64,000 bases of DNA from Cognatazoarcus halotolerans (GCF_009800965.1 NZ_WUAF01000005.1:1-64000), one strand, 5' to 3'. Counted from the first letter of the stretch, positions 7,581 through 17,761 are shown. A program made the numbers and translations. Notes: a model not told the origin generated them from the letters alone.

Positions 7581-8729
7581 ATGGATTTCAGTCTTGATGC
7601 GGAACAGCAGGCACTGGTCGAAACCGCTGCCAGATTTGCGCGAAATCGTCTGGCGCCCGGCTACCGGGCGCGTGAGAAGGCGGAGTGTGTGGAGCGGGAA
7701 GTGATTCTCGAGATGGGCGGGATGGGTTTTCTCGGCCCCGAGCTGAGCGAGGAGAGTGGCGGGCTCGGGCTCGATTGCGTCACCAGCGGGCTGTTGCTGG
7801 AGCAGATCGCCTACGGTGATTTCAACGTCTCCTACGTCAACCTGCTCGTCTCCCTTTGCGGGCAGATCGTTGCTACCCATGGACGTTCCGAGGCCGCACG
7901 CAAGTGGCTCGGCGAAGTCATTGCCGGGCGCAAGGCGATTGCGATCGCGCTTACCGAGCCGAGTGCCGGTTCCGATGCGGCGCGGCTCAAGCTCAAGGCA
8001 GTGTGCGACGGCGACGACTTCATCCTGTCGGGGGAGAAAACCTCGATTTCGATGGCAACCCAGGCGGATGTGGCGGTCGTGTTTGCCCGTACCGGATCAG
8101 ATGCCGACGGCGCCCGCGGCATCAGCGCATTTCTCGTGCCGATGGACCTGCCGGGTGTCTCGCGGACGACCTTCGACGATATCGGTACCCGGCCGGTGGG
8201 TCGTGGTTCGATCTTCTTCGATGGCGTGCGCATCGGGCGCGAAATGATGCTCGGCGACGAAGGGCAGGGCTTCATCCAGGTGATGCAGGGCTTCGACTAC
8301 AGCCGCGCGTTGATTGGTCTGCAGTGCATGGGCGTGGCGCGTGCCTCGCTGGACGAGACCTGGCGCTACGTCCAGGAGCGCGAAGCGTTCGGCAAGCCGA
8401 TCGGCGAGTTCCAGGGCGTGACCTTCCCGCTGGCCGAGGCGGAGACCATGTACGAAGCCTGCCGCCTGCTGTGCCTGCGCACGCTCTGGCTCAAGGACAA
8501 CGATCTTCCGCACACGGCCGAGGCGGCCATGTGCAAATGGTGGGGGCCGAAACTGGCCTGCGACATCATCCACCAGTGCCTGCTCACCCATGGCCATGGC
8601 GGCTACGGCGGCGACTACGACTTCGGTCAGCGCTATCGGGATGTCATGGGCCTGCAGATCGGCGACGGCACCGCGAACATCATGAAGATGATCATCGGCC
8701 GCCAGAAGATCACCCAGTACCGGCTCTAG
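7581..8729 (+). CDS. aliB: Cyclohexanecarboxyl-CoA dehydrogenase
   Basis: A 382-residue FAD-dependent acyl-CoA dehydrogenase, expected to oxidise cyclohexanecarboxyl-CoA to cyclohex-1-ene-1-carboxyl-CoA. The N-terminal helical domain, the middle beta domain with LTEPSAGSDAA (about 132-142) and the C-terminal domain with REAFGKPIGEFQ are intact. The usual catalytic glutamate, found in EGT motifs of the family, is Asp362 here (GDGTAN). Glu-to-Asp changes are known among alicyclic acyl-CoA dehydrogenases, so this supports a ring substrate. GGGAG precedes the ATG. It is transcribed away from the aliA operon, and its TAG overlaps the convergent badR stop by three bases. The exact substrate is inferred from context. 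Confidence 0.85.
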   Translation: MDFSLDAEQQALVETAARFARNRLAPGYRAREKAECVEREVILEMGGMGFLGPELSEESGGLGLDCVTSGLLLEQIAYGDFNVSYVNLLVSLCGQIVATHGRSEAARKWLGEVIAGRKAIAIALTEPSAGSDAARLKLKAVCDGDDFILSGEKTSISMATQADVAVVFARTGSDADGARGISAFLVPMDLPGVSRTTFDDIGTRPVGRGSIFFDGVRIGREMMLGDEGQGFIQVMQGFDYSRALIGLQCMGVARASLDETWRYVQEREAFGKPIGEFQGVTFPLAEAETMYEACRLLCLRTLWLKDNDLPHTAEAAMCKWWGPKLACDIIHQCLLTHGHGGYGGDYDFGQRYRDVMGLQIGDGTANIMKMIIGRQKITQYRL

Positions 8730-9235
8730 AGCTTGGACATGTTCTTCTGCAGGAGGCTGATGTAATGGATGAATGCCAGGCGATCGTCGAACGACAGGCC
8801 CTTGAGCGCCTGATCGTAGAAATCGTGGATCGGATCGGCGAGGGCGGTCCACAGCGCTTCGCCCTTGGCGGTCAGGCGCACCTTGCGCGAACGACGGTCG
8901 TCCTCGCCGGGGCTGCGCTCGACATGACCGTCGCGCTCGAGGCGCGTCAGCAGGCCGGACAGGTTCTGGCGGCTGACCAGCAGGTAGCGGGACAGCTCGC
9001 CGACGCTCATGCCTTCGGCAGCCTTCGGTCGGGACAGCGCGCCGAGAACGGACCATTGCTGGGTGGTGACGCCGAATTCGTCGAGCGCCTGGGTGCCCTT
9101 GGTATGCAGGGTATTGGCCGCCTGGAAGAAGCGGAAAAAGAGCCGGTTGTTGATCTCGATCGAGGCGAGGCTTTTCTCGGCGGAAAGATCTTTCATCGGA
9201 GTCGGCTCACTGGGCTGGATTTGAAGAACGCTCAT
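8726..9235 (-). CDS. badR: MarR-family regulator of the alicyclic acid genes
   Basis: A MarR-type winged-helix regulator of 169 residues from the ATG at 9235, or 156 from an ATG at 9196; neither has a strong ribosome site. The helix-turn-helix lies in VGELSRYLLVSRQNLSGLLTRLERDGHVER, followed by the wing with DDRRSRKVRLT. It is convergent with aliB and divergent from badH, the place badR takes in the Rhodopseudomonas palustris cluster, where BadR represses the CHC genes until an early CoA thioester appears. Effector and sites here are inferred; palindromes at 7367-7392 and 9252-9269 are candidates. Confidence 0.82.
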   Translation of the reverse strand: MSVLQIQPSEPTPMKDLSAEKSLASIEINNRLFFRFFQAANTLHTKGTQALDEFGVTTQQWSVLGALSRPKAAEGMSVGELSRYLLVSRQNLSGLLTRLERDGHVERSPGEDDRRSRKVRLTAKGEALWTALADPIHDFYDQALKGLSFDDRLAFIHYISLLQKNMSKL

Positions 9236-9251
9236 TGAAGCGCATAGCCGA

Positions 9252-9269
9252 TGCCCGGTGCAACGGGCA
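9252..9269. promoter_or_regulatory. Inverted repeat in the badR / badH divergent region
   Basis: TGCCCG-GTGCAA-CGGGCA is a perfect six-base inverted repeat, 36 bases before the badH ATG and just upstream of badR. It might be an operator for autoregulation. Its sequence is unlike the palindrome at 7367-7392, so the two cannot both be ideal sites for one protein. Short GC-rich repeats are common by chance here. Confidence 0.25.
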
Positions 9270-9304
9270 GCGGTTCGGGAAACATCACAAAAGGAGAAGG
9301 GTAA

Positions 9305-10072
9305 ATGAAAGGACTCAAGGACAAGGTCGTCATCGTGACCGGTGGCGGTGGCGGTATCGGATCGGCAATCTGCCGCCGCTTCGCCGAAGACGGTTCGGTG
9401 GTCGCGGTTTTCGACATCAACAAGGATGCCGCCGAATCCGTGGCGGCAGGTATTCGCGATGCTGGCGGCAAGGCTGCCGCATTCGCGGTCGATCTCACCA
9501 GCCAGGAATCGGTGATTGGAGCGGTGGCCGCTGCCGAGCAGCAACTGGGGCCGATCGGCGTGCTGGTGAACAACGCCGGCTGGGACCAGGCCGGACCCTT
9601 CCTCAAGACCGACAAGGCGCTGTGGGACCGGATCGTCGCGGTGAACCTTTACGGCGCGCTCTACATGCATCACGCAGTGCTCACCGGCATGGCGGCACGC
9701 GGGGCTGGTCGCGTGATCAACGTTGCGTCCGACGCGGCGCGTGTGGGCTCGTCCGGCGAGGCGGTATATGCCTTCTGCAAGGGCGGTCTGGTGTCCTTCT
9801 CGAAGACCATGGCGCGCGAACTGGCCCGCAAGCAGATCAACGTGAACGTGGTCTGCCCGGGGCCGACCGACACCGCGCTGTTCCGCGACTTCGCCGGGGA
9901 AGGCGAGCAGGGCGAGAAGCTCAAGGGTGCGCTGGCCAAGGCGATTCCCTTCGGCCGCCTCGGTCAGCCGGAAGACCTGCCGGGCATCGTCGCCTTTCTC
10001 GCCAGCGATGAAGCGTCCTTCATCACCGGCCAGATCATCAGCGTCTCCGGTGGCCTGACCATGGCCGGCTGA
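9305..10072 (+). CDS. badH: 2-hydroxycyclohexane-1-carboxyl-CoA dehydrogenase
   Basis: A 255-residue classical short-chain dehydrogenase, expected to oxidise 2-hydroxycyclohexanecarboxyl-CoA to the 2-keto thioester with NAD+. The cofactor motif TGGGGGIG spans 12-19, NNAG is near 89-92, and the catalytic triad is Ser142, Tyr155 and Lys159. The block ASDAARVGSSGEAVYAFCKG and the ending ITGQIISVSGGLTMAG closely resemble BadH of R. palustris. AGGAG precedes the ATG. It opens the long plus-strand operon and is followed after 44 bases by badI, whose substrate is its product. Confidence 0.88.
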   Translation: MKGLKDKVVIVTGGGGGIGSAICRRFAEDGSVVAVFDINKDAAESVAAGIRDAGGKAAAFAVDLTSQESVIGAVAAAEQQLGPIGVLVNNAGWDQAGPFLKTDKALWDRIVAVNLYGALYMHHAVLTGMAARGAGRVINVASDAARVGSSGEAVYAFCKGGLVSFSKTMARELARKQINVNVVCPGPTDTALFRDFAGEGEQGEKLKGALAKAIPFGRLGQPEDLPGIVAFLASDEASFITGQIISVSGGLTMAG

Positions 10073-10116
10073 TCCGGCCCGCGAACCTCACCCAGACATC
10101 AACAAGGAATACGGAC

Positions 10117-10899
10117 ATGGAATACCAGGACATCCTCTACACCAAGGCCGACGGCATCGCCACCATCACCATCAACCGGCCGAAGCAGTTCAACGCATTC
10201 CGCGCGCAAACCTGCGAGGAGATGATCCACGCCTTCAAGGACGCGGATTTCGACAAGAGCATCGGCGTGGTGGTGCTGACCGGCGCGGGCGAGAAGGCCT
10301 TTTGCACCGGCGGTGACCAGGGCACCCAGGACGGTGGCTACGGCGGACGCGGCGTGATCGGCTTGCCGATCGAGGAAGTGCAGAGCGCGATCCGCGACAT
10401 CTCCAAACCGGTGATCGCGCGGGTCAATGGCTATGCCATCGGCGGCGGCAACGTGCTGGTGACGATCTGCGACCTGGCGATCGCCTCTGACAACGCCCAA
10501 CTCGGGCAGGCCGGGCCGCGCGTCGGCTCGGTGGATCCCGGTTTCGGCACTGCCTTGCTGGCTCGCGTGGTGGGCGAGAAGAAGGCGCGCGAGATCTGGT
10601 ACCTGTGCCGCCGCTACACCGCCCAGCAGGCGCTCGAGATGGGTCTGGTCAACGCGGTCGTGCCGCAGGACCAGCTCGACGCCGAGGTGAAGAAGTGGTG
10701 TGACGAGATCGTCGAGAAGAGCCCGACCGCGATCGCGCTGGCGAAGAAGTCCTTCAACGTCGACACCGAGATGATCCGCGGCATGGGCGGTCTCGCCATG
10801 CATGCCCTCAAGCTCTATTACGAGACGCCCGAGTCGGCCGAGGGCGGGGATGCCTTCCGCGAGAAGCGCAAGCCGGAATTCCGCAAACACGTCAAGTAA
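10117..10899 (+). CDS. badI: 2-ketocyclohexanecarboxyl-CoA hydrolase (ring opening)
   Basis: A 260-residue crotonase-superfamily enzyme that hydrolyses 2-ketocyclohexane-1-carboxyl-CoA to pimeloyl-CoA, cutting the ring. It has FCTGGDQ at 62-68, GGGN at 109-112 in place of the hydratase GGGCE, and VGSVDPGFG at 136-144. The second hydratase Glu is absent. This pattern matches the MenB/BadI branch (Claisen-type chemistry), not hydratases. The end EKRKPEFRKHVK also fits BadI. It lies between badH and an acyl-CoA dehydrogenase that could act on the pimeloyl-CoA it forms. One of the most distinctive genes of the pathway, so it anchors the assignment. Confidence 0.9.
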   Translation: MEYQDILYTKADGIATITINRPKQFNAFRAQTCEEMIHAFKDADFDKSIGVVVLTGAGEKAFCTGGDQGTQDGGYGGRGVIGLPIEEVQSAIRDISKPVIARVNGYAIGGGNVLVTICDLAIASDNAQLGQAGPRVGSVDPGFGTALLARVVGEKKAREIWYLCRRYTAQQALEMGLVNAVVPQDQLDAEVKKWCDEIVEKSPTAIALAKKSFNVDTEMIRGMGGLAMHALKLYYETPESAEGGDAFREKRKPEFRKHVK

Positions 10900-10962
10900 T
10901 CCAGCGTTTGCCCGGCGGCCTGCGGCGGCCGGGCATCGAATCAGAGTGGAGCGGAACACACC

Positions 10963-12117
10963 ATGATCAGAGACCAGGAAACACTCAACGTCCTGCTCGA
11001 CACCATCACGCGCTTCGTGCGCGAACGACTGGTGCCGAACGAGGCGCTCGTCGCCGAAAAAGATCGCATCCCCGACGAACTGGTAGCGGAGATGAAGGAA
11101 CTCGGCCTGTTCGGCCTGTCCATCCCCGAAGAGCACGGGGGCATGGGGCTGACGATGGAAGAGGAGGTGCTGGCGACCTTCGAGATCGGCCACGCGTCGC
11201 CTTGCTTCCGTTCGCTGTTCGCGACCAACAACGGCATCGGTGGCCAGGGCATCGTCATCGACGGCACGGCCGCACAGAAGGCGCACTACCTGCCGCGGCT
11301 CGTCACCGGCGAGATCATCGGTTCGTTCGCACTGACCGAACCGGACAGTGGATCGGATGCCGCCAGCCTGCGGACCACCGCGGTGCGCGAGGGCGATTCA
11401 TATGTGCTGAACGGCACCAAGCGCTATATCACCAATGCGCCCGAGGCCGGCATCTTTACCGTCATGGCGCGCACCGATCCGAGCCGCAAGGGGGCCGACG
11501 GTATTTCCGCCTTCATCGTCGAACGTGGTACGCCGGGGCTCTCGCTCGGCGCGCCCGACGAGAAGATGGGCCACAAGGGATCACACACCTGTGACGTGAT
11601 CTTCGAGGACTGCCGGGTGCCGGCCGCGAACCTGATCGGCGAGCGCGAGGGCATCGGTTTCAAGACCGCCATGAAAGTGCTCGACAAGGGCCGCATCAAC
11701 ATCGCCGCGATCTCGGTCGGCGTGGCCGAGCGAATGCTCGAGGACGCGCTGCGCTACGCCTGCGAGCGCAAGCAGTTCGGCAAGCCGATCGCCGAGTTCC
11801 AGCTGGTGCAGGCGATGCTCGCCGACAGCAAGGCCGAGCTGTACGCCGCGCGCTGCATGGTGATCGATGCCGCGCGCAAGCGCGACGAAGGCCGCGATGT
11901 CGGCACCGAGGCCTCGTGCGCAAAGATGTTCGCCTCCGAGATGTGCGGCCGGGTTGCCGACCGCGCGGTGCAGATCTTCGGCGGCGCCGGCTATCTGTCC
12001 GAATACGGCATCGAGCGCTTCTATCGCGACGTCAGGCTGTTCCGCCTGTTCGAAGGCACTACCCAGATCCAGCAACTTGTGATCGCCCGCAACATGATCC
12101 GCGCACACAACGGCTGA
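10963..12117 (+). CDS. Acyl-CoA dehydrogenase, probably acting on pimeloyl-CoA
   Basis: A 384-residue FAD acyl-CoA dehydrogenase with the family signatures [36 protein letters not shown] and the catalytic Glu364 in FEGTTQIQQ. It is an ordinary short/medium-chain type, unlike AliB, which has Asp at the base position. Position between badI and gcdH suggests it forms 2,3-dehydropimeloyl-CoA, the first beta-oxidation step after ring opening; R. palustris uses a two-subunit PimCD for that. Alternatively it is a second dehydrogenase for a ring thioester. GTGGAGCGG precedes the ATG. The family is certain and the substrate is inferred. Confidence 0.85.
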   Translation: MIRDQETLNVLLDTITRFVRERLVPNEALVAEKDRIPDELVAEMKELGLFGLSIPEEHGGMGLTMEEEVLATFEIGHASPCFRSLFATNNGIGGQGIVIDGTAAQKAHYLPRLVTGEIIGSFALTEPDSGSDAASLRTTAVREGDSYVLNGTKRYITNAPEAGIFTVMARTDPSRKGADGISAFIVERGTPGLSLGAPDEKMGHKGSHTCDVIFEDCRVPAANLIGEREGIGFKTAMKVLDKGRINIAAISVGVAERMLEDALRYACERKQFGKPIAEFQLVQAMLADSKAELYAARCMVIDAARKRDEGRDVGTEASCAKMFASEMCGRVADRAVQIFGGAGYLSEYGIERFYRDVRLFRLFEGTTQIQQLVIARNMIRAHNG

Positions 12118-12158
12118 GGCCGCATCTTCCATACCAGGAAATCGAGGAGAGAAGAGAC

Positions 12159-13331
<1,173 letters not shown>

Positions 13332-13363
13332 ACACCGGGCGGTGATGCGTCCAGGGGGAGACA

Positions 13364-14167
13364 ATGACTGACAAGACTGTGGCAACGGCCCGGCCGGAAG
13401 CGGAACCGATTCTCGAAACGCACGGACTCGTTAAGGAGTTCCGTGGTTTCGTGGCGGTCGATGGGGTCGACCTGAAGATACGACGGGGGCACATCCATGC
13501 CCTGATCGGCCCCAACGGTGCGGGCAAGACGACCTGCTTCAATCTGCTCACCAAGTTCCTGCAGCCGACCCGCGGCACGATCCGCTTCAAGGGTCGCGAC
13601 ATCACGGGTGAGGCACCGCAGCGCATCGCCCGTACCGGGATGGTGCGCTCCTTCCAGATATCCGCGGTGTTTCCGCACATGACGGTGCTGGAGAACGTGA
13701 AGGTGGCCTTGCAGCGCAAGCTCGGCACCACCTTTCATTTCTGGGAATCCGGAGCCAGCCTGCGTCGGCTCGATGAGCAGGCCATGGCGCTGCTGGCCTC
13801 GGTCGGCCTCGAGCGCTATGCCGACATGGTCACCGTCGAGATGCCGTACGGACGCAAGCGCGCACTCGAGATCGCCACCACGCTGGCGCTCGAACCGGAG
13901 TTGATGCTGCTCGACGAGCCGACCCAGGGCATGGGGCACGAGGACGTCGAGCTGGTCATGCAGCTCATCAAGAAGGTGTCGGTCAATCGCACCATTCTCA
14001 TGGTGGAGCACAACATGAAAGTGGTGTCGGGCATCTGCGATGCGATCACGGTGCTGGCCCGTGGGGCCATTCTGGCCGAGGGGGACTACGACGCTGTGTC
14101 GTCGAATCCGCTGGTGATCGAAGCCTACATGGGCAGCGAAGCGGCCCAGCTTGCGGGGGCACACTGA
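13364..14167 (+). CDS. ABC transporter ATP-binding protein, LivG type
   Basis: A 267-residue ATPase of the branched-chain amino acid / aromatic acid uptake class, peripheral on the inner membrane. Walker A GPNGAGKT is at 49-56, and the Walker B LMLLDEPTQGMG and switch histidine (VEHNMK) are visible. The ABC signature is replaced by a degenerate MPYGRKRALEIA, as often in LivG-like proteins (usual form LSYG.QR). GGGGGAGAC precedes the ATG. Its TGA overlaps the ATG of the next gene (TGATG), so translation is probably coupled. Co-transcription with badHI points to uptake of the pathway substrate, with the binding protein at 6036-7298. Confidence 0.88.
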   Translation: MTDKTVATARPEAEPILETHGLVKEFRGFVAVDGVDLKIRRGHIHALIGPNGAGKTTCFNLLTKFLQPTRGTIRFKGRDITGEAPQRIARTGMVRSFQISAVFPHMTVLENVKVALQRKLGTTFHFWESGASLRRLDEQAMALLASVGLERYADMVTVEMPYGRKRALEIATTLALEPELMLLDEPTQGMGHEDVELVMQLIKKVSVNRTILMVEHNMKVVSGICDAITVLARGAILAEGDYDAVSSNPLVIEAYMGSEAAQLAGAH

Positions 14168-14874
14168 TGAGTGCGACCGAATATCTGCGGGTATCGAAAC
14201 TGCATGCGTTCTACGGAGAGTCGCACATTCTGCACGGCATGGATTTCACCGTGCGACGTGGCGAGTGCGTGAGCCTGCTGGGGCGCAACGGTGCCGGCCG
14301 CACCACGACCTTGCGGGCCCTCATGGGGCTCACTGGAAAACGGACCGGCTCGATCGTGATCAATGGCCGCGAGGCGATCGACATGGCGCCTCACAAGATC
14401 GCGCAGCTCGGGGTCGGTTATTGCCCCGAAGAGCGGGGCATCTATTCGAGTCTGACCACCGAGGAAAACCTGTTGCTGCCGCCGCGGGTCGGGAGCGGTG
14501 GGATGAGCGTGGAAGAGCTCTACGAGATGTTTCCCAATCTCGCCGAGCGCCGTCACAGCCAGGGTACCCGCCTGTCCGGCGGCGAACAGCAGATGCTCGC
14601 GCTGGCCCGGATTCTGCGCACCGGGGCGCGGCTGCTGCTGCTCGACGAGATTTCCGAAGGTCTGGCGCCGGTGATCGTGCAAAAGCTCGGCGAGATCATT
14701 CGCGAGCTGAAGACCCGCGACTACACGATCGTGCTGGTCGAACAGAATTTCCGCTTCGCGGCTCCGCTGGCGGATCGTATGTTCGTTGTCGAGCACGGCC
14801 AGATCGCGGCCGAGATCGCACAGAGCGAACTGGCGGGCCGCATGGATTACCTGCAGGAGCTCCTGGGCGTGTAA
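14167..14874 (+). CDS. ABC transporter ATP-binding protein, LivF type, with Arg in Walker A
   Basis: A 235-residue ATPase partner of the preceding subunit. The Walker A loop reads GRNGAGRTT (39-47), so the usual catalytic lysine is Arg45. The signature LSGGEQQMLALARIL, Walker B LLLLDEISEGLAP and switch region VLVEQNFRFA are intact. Lys-to-Arg variants occur in other LivF-like proteins, so this need not mean loss of function, but the site may be weaker in hydrolysis than the one in the LivG partner. Length is normal (about 235). The start overlaps the stop of the previous gene by one base. Confidence 0.88.
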   Translation: MSATEYLRVSKLHAFYGESHILHGMDFTVRRGECVSLLGRNGAGRTTTLRALMGLTGKRTGSIVINGREAIDMAPHKIAQLGVGYCPEERGIYSSLTTEENLLLPPRVGSGGMSVEELYEMFPNLAERRHSQGTRLSGGEQQMLALARILRTGARLLLLDEISEGLAPVIVQKLGEIIRELKTRDYTIVLVEQNFRFAAPLADRMFVVEHGQIAAEIAQSELAGRMDYLQELLGV

Positions 14875-14984
14875 ACGCGCCCCGTGCGTGCTCGGGCGCG
14901 ATCACATCCGGACATGCAGCGCCTCCGTGATCGCGCGCCCGGCGCCTCCTGCTCACCCAAACTCATACACCGGAGTACTGCCAC

Positions 14985-15872
14985 ATGAACGAAATCTTCG
15001 GCATTCCGCTTCCCGCCCTGCTTGGCCAGCTCATGCTCGGACTTGTAAATGGCTCCTTCTACGCCTTGCTGAGCCTCGGCCTCGCCGTCATCTTCGGCAT
15101 GCTGCACATCATCAATTTCGCACACGGTGCGCTTTACATGATGGGTGCCATGTTCAGCTGGCTTGCGATGGTCTATCTCGGCATCGGCTACTGGCGGTCG
15201 CTGCTGCTGGTGCCGCTTTTCGTCGGCGCCATCGGTATCGTCATCGAGCGTTTCCTGTTGCAGTGGATCTACAAGCTCGATCCCCTTTACGGTTTGCTGC
15301 TCACGTTCGGCGTCGCGCTGATCATCGGTGGCGGCTTCCGTTACGTGTTCGGCTCGAGCGGGCAGCCGTATTCGATCCCGCCCGAACTCGGCGGTGCGGT
15401 CGACCTCGGATTCATGTTCCTGCCGAAGTACCGCATGTGGGTCATCGTGGCCTCGCTGACGATCTGCTTCGCAACCTGGTTCATGATCGAAAAGACCCGG
15501 TTGGGGGCCTATCTGCGGGCCGGAACCGAGAATCCGGGCCTGACCCAGGCGTTCGGCATCAACGTGCCGGTCATGGTGATGCTGACCTATGCATTCGGAA
15601 CGGCGCTCGCCGCCTTCGCCGGGGTGCTTGCGGCACCGACGACCCAGGTCAGTCCGCTGATGAGCTCGAACATGATCATCACCGTCTTTGCGGTCGTCGT
15701 CATTGGCGGCATGGGTTCGATCATGGGCTCGATCATCACCGGGCTCGGCCTTGGCGTGATCGAAGGGCTGACCAAGGTGTTCTACGCGCAGGCGAGTTCC
15801 ACTGTCGTCTTCATTGTCATGGTGATCGTGCTGATGGTCCGTCCGGCCGGTCTTTTCGGGAAGGAAAAGTGA
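14985..15872 (+). CDS. ABC transporter permease, LivH type
   Basis: A 295-residue inner-membrane permease with about eight hydrophobic segments. Family marks include LGLVNGSFYALLSLGLAVIFG and MLHIINFAHGALYMMGA near the N-terminus, and GGMGSIMGSIITGLGLGVIEGL in the cytoplasmic coupling region near residue 243. It begins 110 bases after the ATPase gene and shares a TGATG-like overlap with the LivM-type gene that follows. Together with LivM it forms the membrane channel of the putative ring-acid importer. The 110-base gap holds no clear promoter. Confidence 0.88.
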   Translation: MNEIFGIPLPALLGQLMLGLVNGSFYALLSLGLAVIFGMLHIINFAHGALYMMGAMFSWLAMVYLGIGYWRSLLLVPLFVGAIGIVIERFLLQWIYKLDPLYGLLLTFGVALIIGGGFRYVFGSSGQPYSIPPELGGAVDLGFMFLPKYRMWVIVASLTICFATWFMIEKTRLGAYLRAGTENPGLTQAFGINVPVMVMLTYAFGTALAAFAGVLAAPTTQVSPLMSSNMIITVFAVVVIGGMGSIMGSIITGLGLGVIEGLTKVFYAQASSTVVFIVMVIVLMVRPAGLFGKEK

Positions 15873-16813
15873 TGAACGCCAGAAAGTCATCGATTGCCTA
15901 CGTCATCGGGTTCGCACTGCTGCTGGCTGCACCAGCGGCAATCTATCCGGTGCTGATCATGAAGGTCCTGTGCTTCGCGCTCTTTGCGTGTGCATTCAAT
16001 CTGCTGCTCGGCTACACCGGCTTGCTGTCCTTTGGCCACGCAATGTTCCTCGGCGGCTCGGCCTATCTGACAGGACATGCGCTCACCGCCTGGGAGCTGC
16101 CGACGCTCGCAGGTCTGGCGCTCGGCACCCTCGGTGGTGCCGTGCTCGGGGCCCTGGTCGGCATGCTCGCGATCCGCCGGCAGGGCATCTACTTCGCCAT
16201 GGTGACGCTGGCGCTTGCGCAGCTGATGTACTTCGTCCTGCTGCAGTCGTCCTTCTCGGGCGGGGAAAACGGCCTGCAGGGGGTGCCGCGGGGTAGCCTG
16301 TTCGGCCTCGATCTCGCCAACGACTACATTCTCTACTACTTGATCGTGGTGCTGTTCTCGCTGACCTTCTGGCTGATCCAGCGCACGATCCAGTCGCCGT
16401 TCGGCCAGACCTTGAAGGCGATACGCGAGAATGAGCCACGGGCGATCTCGCTGGGCTATGACGTCGACCGCTACAAGCTGCTGGCCTTCGTACTGTCGGC
16501 GGGGCTGGCGGGGCTGGCAGGCTCGATGAAAACCGTCCTCTTCGGCTTTGCGACCCTGACCGATGCGCACTGGAACACCTCCGGGGAGGTTGTGCTCATG
16601 ACGCTGCTTGGCGGCATGGGTACAGTATTGGGGCCGATTGCGGGTGCCACGGTGATCGTGAGCCTGCACAGCGAGCTGGCGGACAAGGTCGGATCGCTGG
16701 TGACCGTGATCACCGGCTTCCTGTTCGTCTTCTGCGTGCTGGTCTTCCGTCGCGGCATCGTCGGAGAAGGCATCGCCCTTTATCACCGCATGATTGGCGA
16801 AAAATATCGCTGA
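15872..16813 (+). CDS. ABC transporter permease, LivM type
   Basis: A 313-residue permease with about nine hydrophobic segments. The conserved LivM blocks are NLLLGYTGLLSFGHAMFLGGSAY near residue 43 (given here only as a landmark), IYFAMVTLALAQ, GGENGLQGVPRG, and LKAIRENEPRAISLGYDVDRYK, which precedes the coupling helix LLGGMGTVLGPIAGA. The ATG overlaps the LivH-type stop by one base. It completes a full importer set whose binding protein sits in the divergent aliA operon. No substrate can be read from the sequence itself. Confidence 0.88.
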   Translation: MNARKSSIAYVIGFALLLAAPAAIYPVLIMKVLCFALFACAFNLLLGYTGLLSFGHAMFLGGSAYLTGHALTAWELPTLAGLALGTLGGAVLGALVGMLAIRRQGIYFAMVTLALAQLMYFVLLQSSFSGGENGLQGVPRGSLFGLDLANDYILYYLIVVLFSLTFWLIQRTIQSPFGQTLKAIRENEPRAISLGYDVDRYKLLAFVLSAGLAGLAGSMKTVLFGFATLTDAHWNTSGEVVLMTLLGGMGTVLGPIAGATVIVSLHSELADKVGSLVTVITGFLFVFCVLVFRRGIVGEGIALYHRMIGEKYR

Positions 16814-16850
16814 ACCGGATATGCAGCCCGCTCGTGATGGAGAAAACCGA

Positions 16851-17552
16851 ATGAAACAAACTCCCGAAATTGCCTTCACGCAGGATGCGGTGGATCGCAT
16901 CATGAAGGCTCGCCGTTCGGTACGGGCGTTCCTGCCCGACCCCGTGCCGGACGCTGCCATCGACGAAATCCTGCATATTGCGGCGAGGGCACCGTCAGGA
17001 ACCAATACCCAGCCGTGGCGGGTACATGTGCTGACCGGTGCGACGCGTGCCCGACTGGTCGACGAAGTGTGCAAGGCATTCGATGCCGCCGATGGCAGTC
17101 ATACCCCGGAATATGACTACTACCCGCCCGAGTTCTTCGAACCTTATCTCGGTCGCCGCCGCAAGGTGGGTTGGGATCTCTACGGCCTTATCGGCATTGC
17201 CAAGGGCGACGGTCCTCGCATGCGGGCCCAGCATCGCAAGAATTTCGAATTCTTCGGTGCGCCGGTCGGTTTGATGTTCACCATCGACCGTCGTCTCGGT
17301 CAGGGAAGCTGGCTCGATTACGGCATGTTCCTGCAGAACGTCATGCTTGCCGCGGAGGCACGTGGTCTGGCGACCTGTCCGCAGGCGGCCTGGATCGATT
17401 ACCACCGGATCATTGCCGAGGTCCTTGGCCTGCCGCCCAACGAGCAGGTCGTCTGCGGCATCGCACTGGGATGGCCCGATCCGGCCTCGCCCGAGAACAC
17501 CTTGGTGAGTGAGCGGGCCAGGCTCGACGAGTTCGTGGTGCGTCACGAATAG
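16851..17552 (+). CDS. Nitroreductase-family flavoprotein at the end of the bad operon
   Basis: A 233-residue FMN-dependent nitroreductase-fold protein. The FMN/NAD(P)H-contact segments are RRSVRAFLPDPV (residues about 18-29) and AARAPSGTNTQPW (about 43-55), with a C-terminal GIALGWPD motif. GGAG lies eight bases before the ATG at 16851; an in-frame ATG at 16821 is less well placed. It starts 37 bases after the last permease gene and is followed by a strong terminator, so it is probably the last cistron of the badH operon. Its role in CHC use is unknown; members range from nitroarene reduction to dehydrogenation of unusual substrates. Confidence 0.82.
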   Translation: MKQTPEIAFTQDAVDRIMKARRSVRAFLPDPVPDAAIDEILHIAARAPSGTNTQPWRVHVLTGATRARLVDEVCKAFDAADGSHTPEYDYYPPEFFEPYLGRRRKVGWDLYGLIGIAKGDGPRMRAQHRKNFEFFGAPVGLMFTIDRRLGQGSWLDYGMFLQNVMLAAEARGLATCPQAAWIDYHRIIAEVLGLPPNEQVVCGIALGWPDPASPENTLVSERARLDEFVVRHE

Positions 17553-17761
17553 AGAACGTGCCGGCTGCGACAACGGGATGGAAAGCCGAGGCCGATGACA
17601 CGTCGGCGAGCGCATTTCGGGTTCGGAGCTGTCGAGCATGCCCCGATGACGGGCTCGTCCACGATCATGCCGGACCCTCCCGGTCCGGTTTCTTGCTGCG
17701 CTCTCCTCGGCGCGACCCGGCACAAAGCGTCTCCCTCTCCCCGCGCTTGTTGCCGGTTTTG

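Noticed and set aside
14847-17074. Long minus-strand open frames of 347 and 395 codons
   Set aside because: Antisense to the LivH and LivM permease genes; polar, His-rich translations are typical of reverse-strand reading of membrane proteins.
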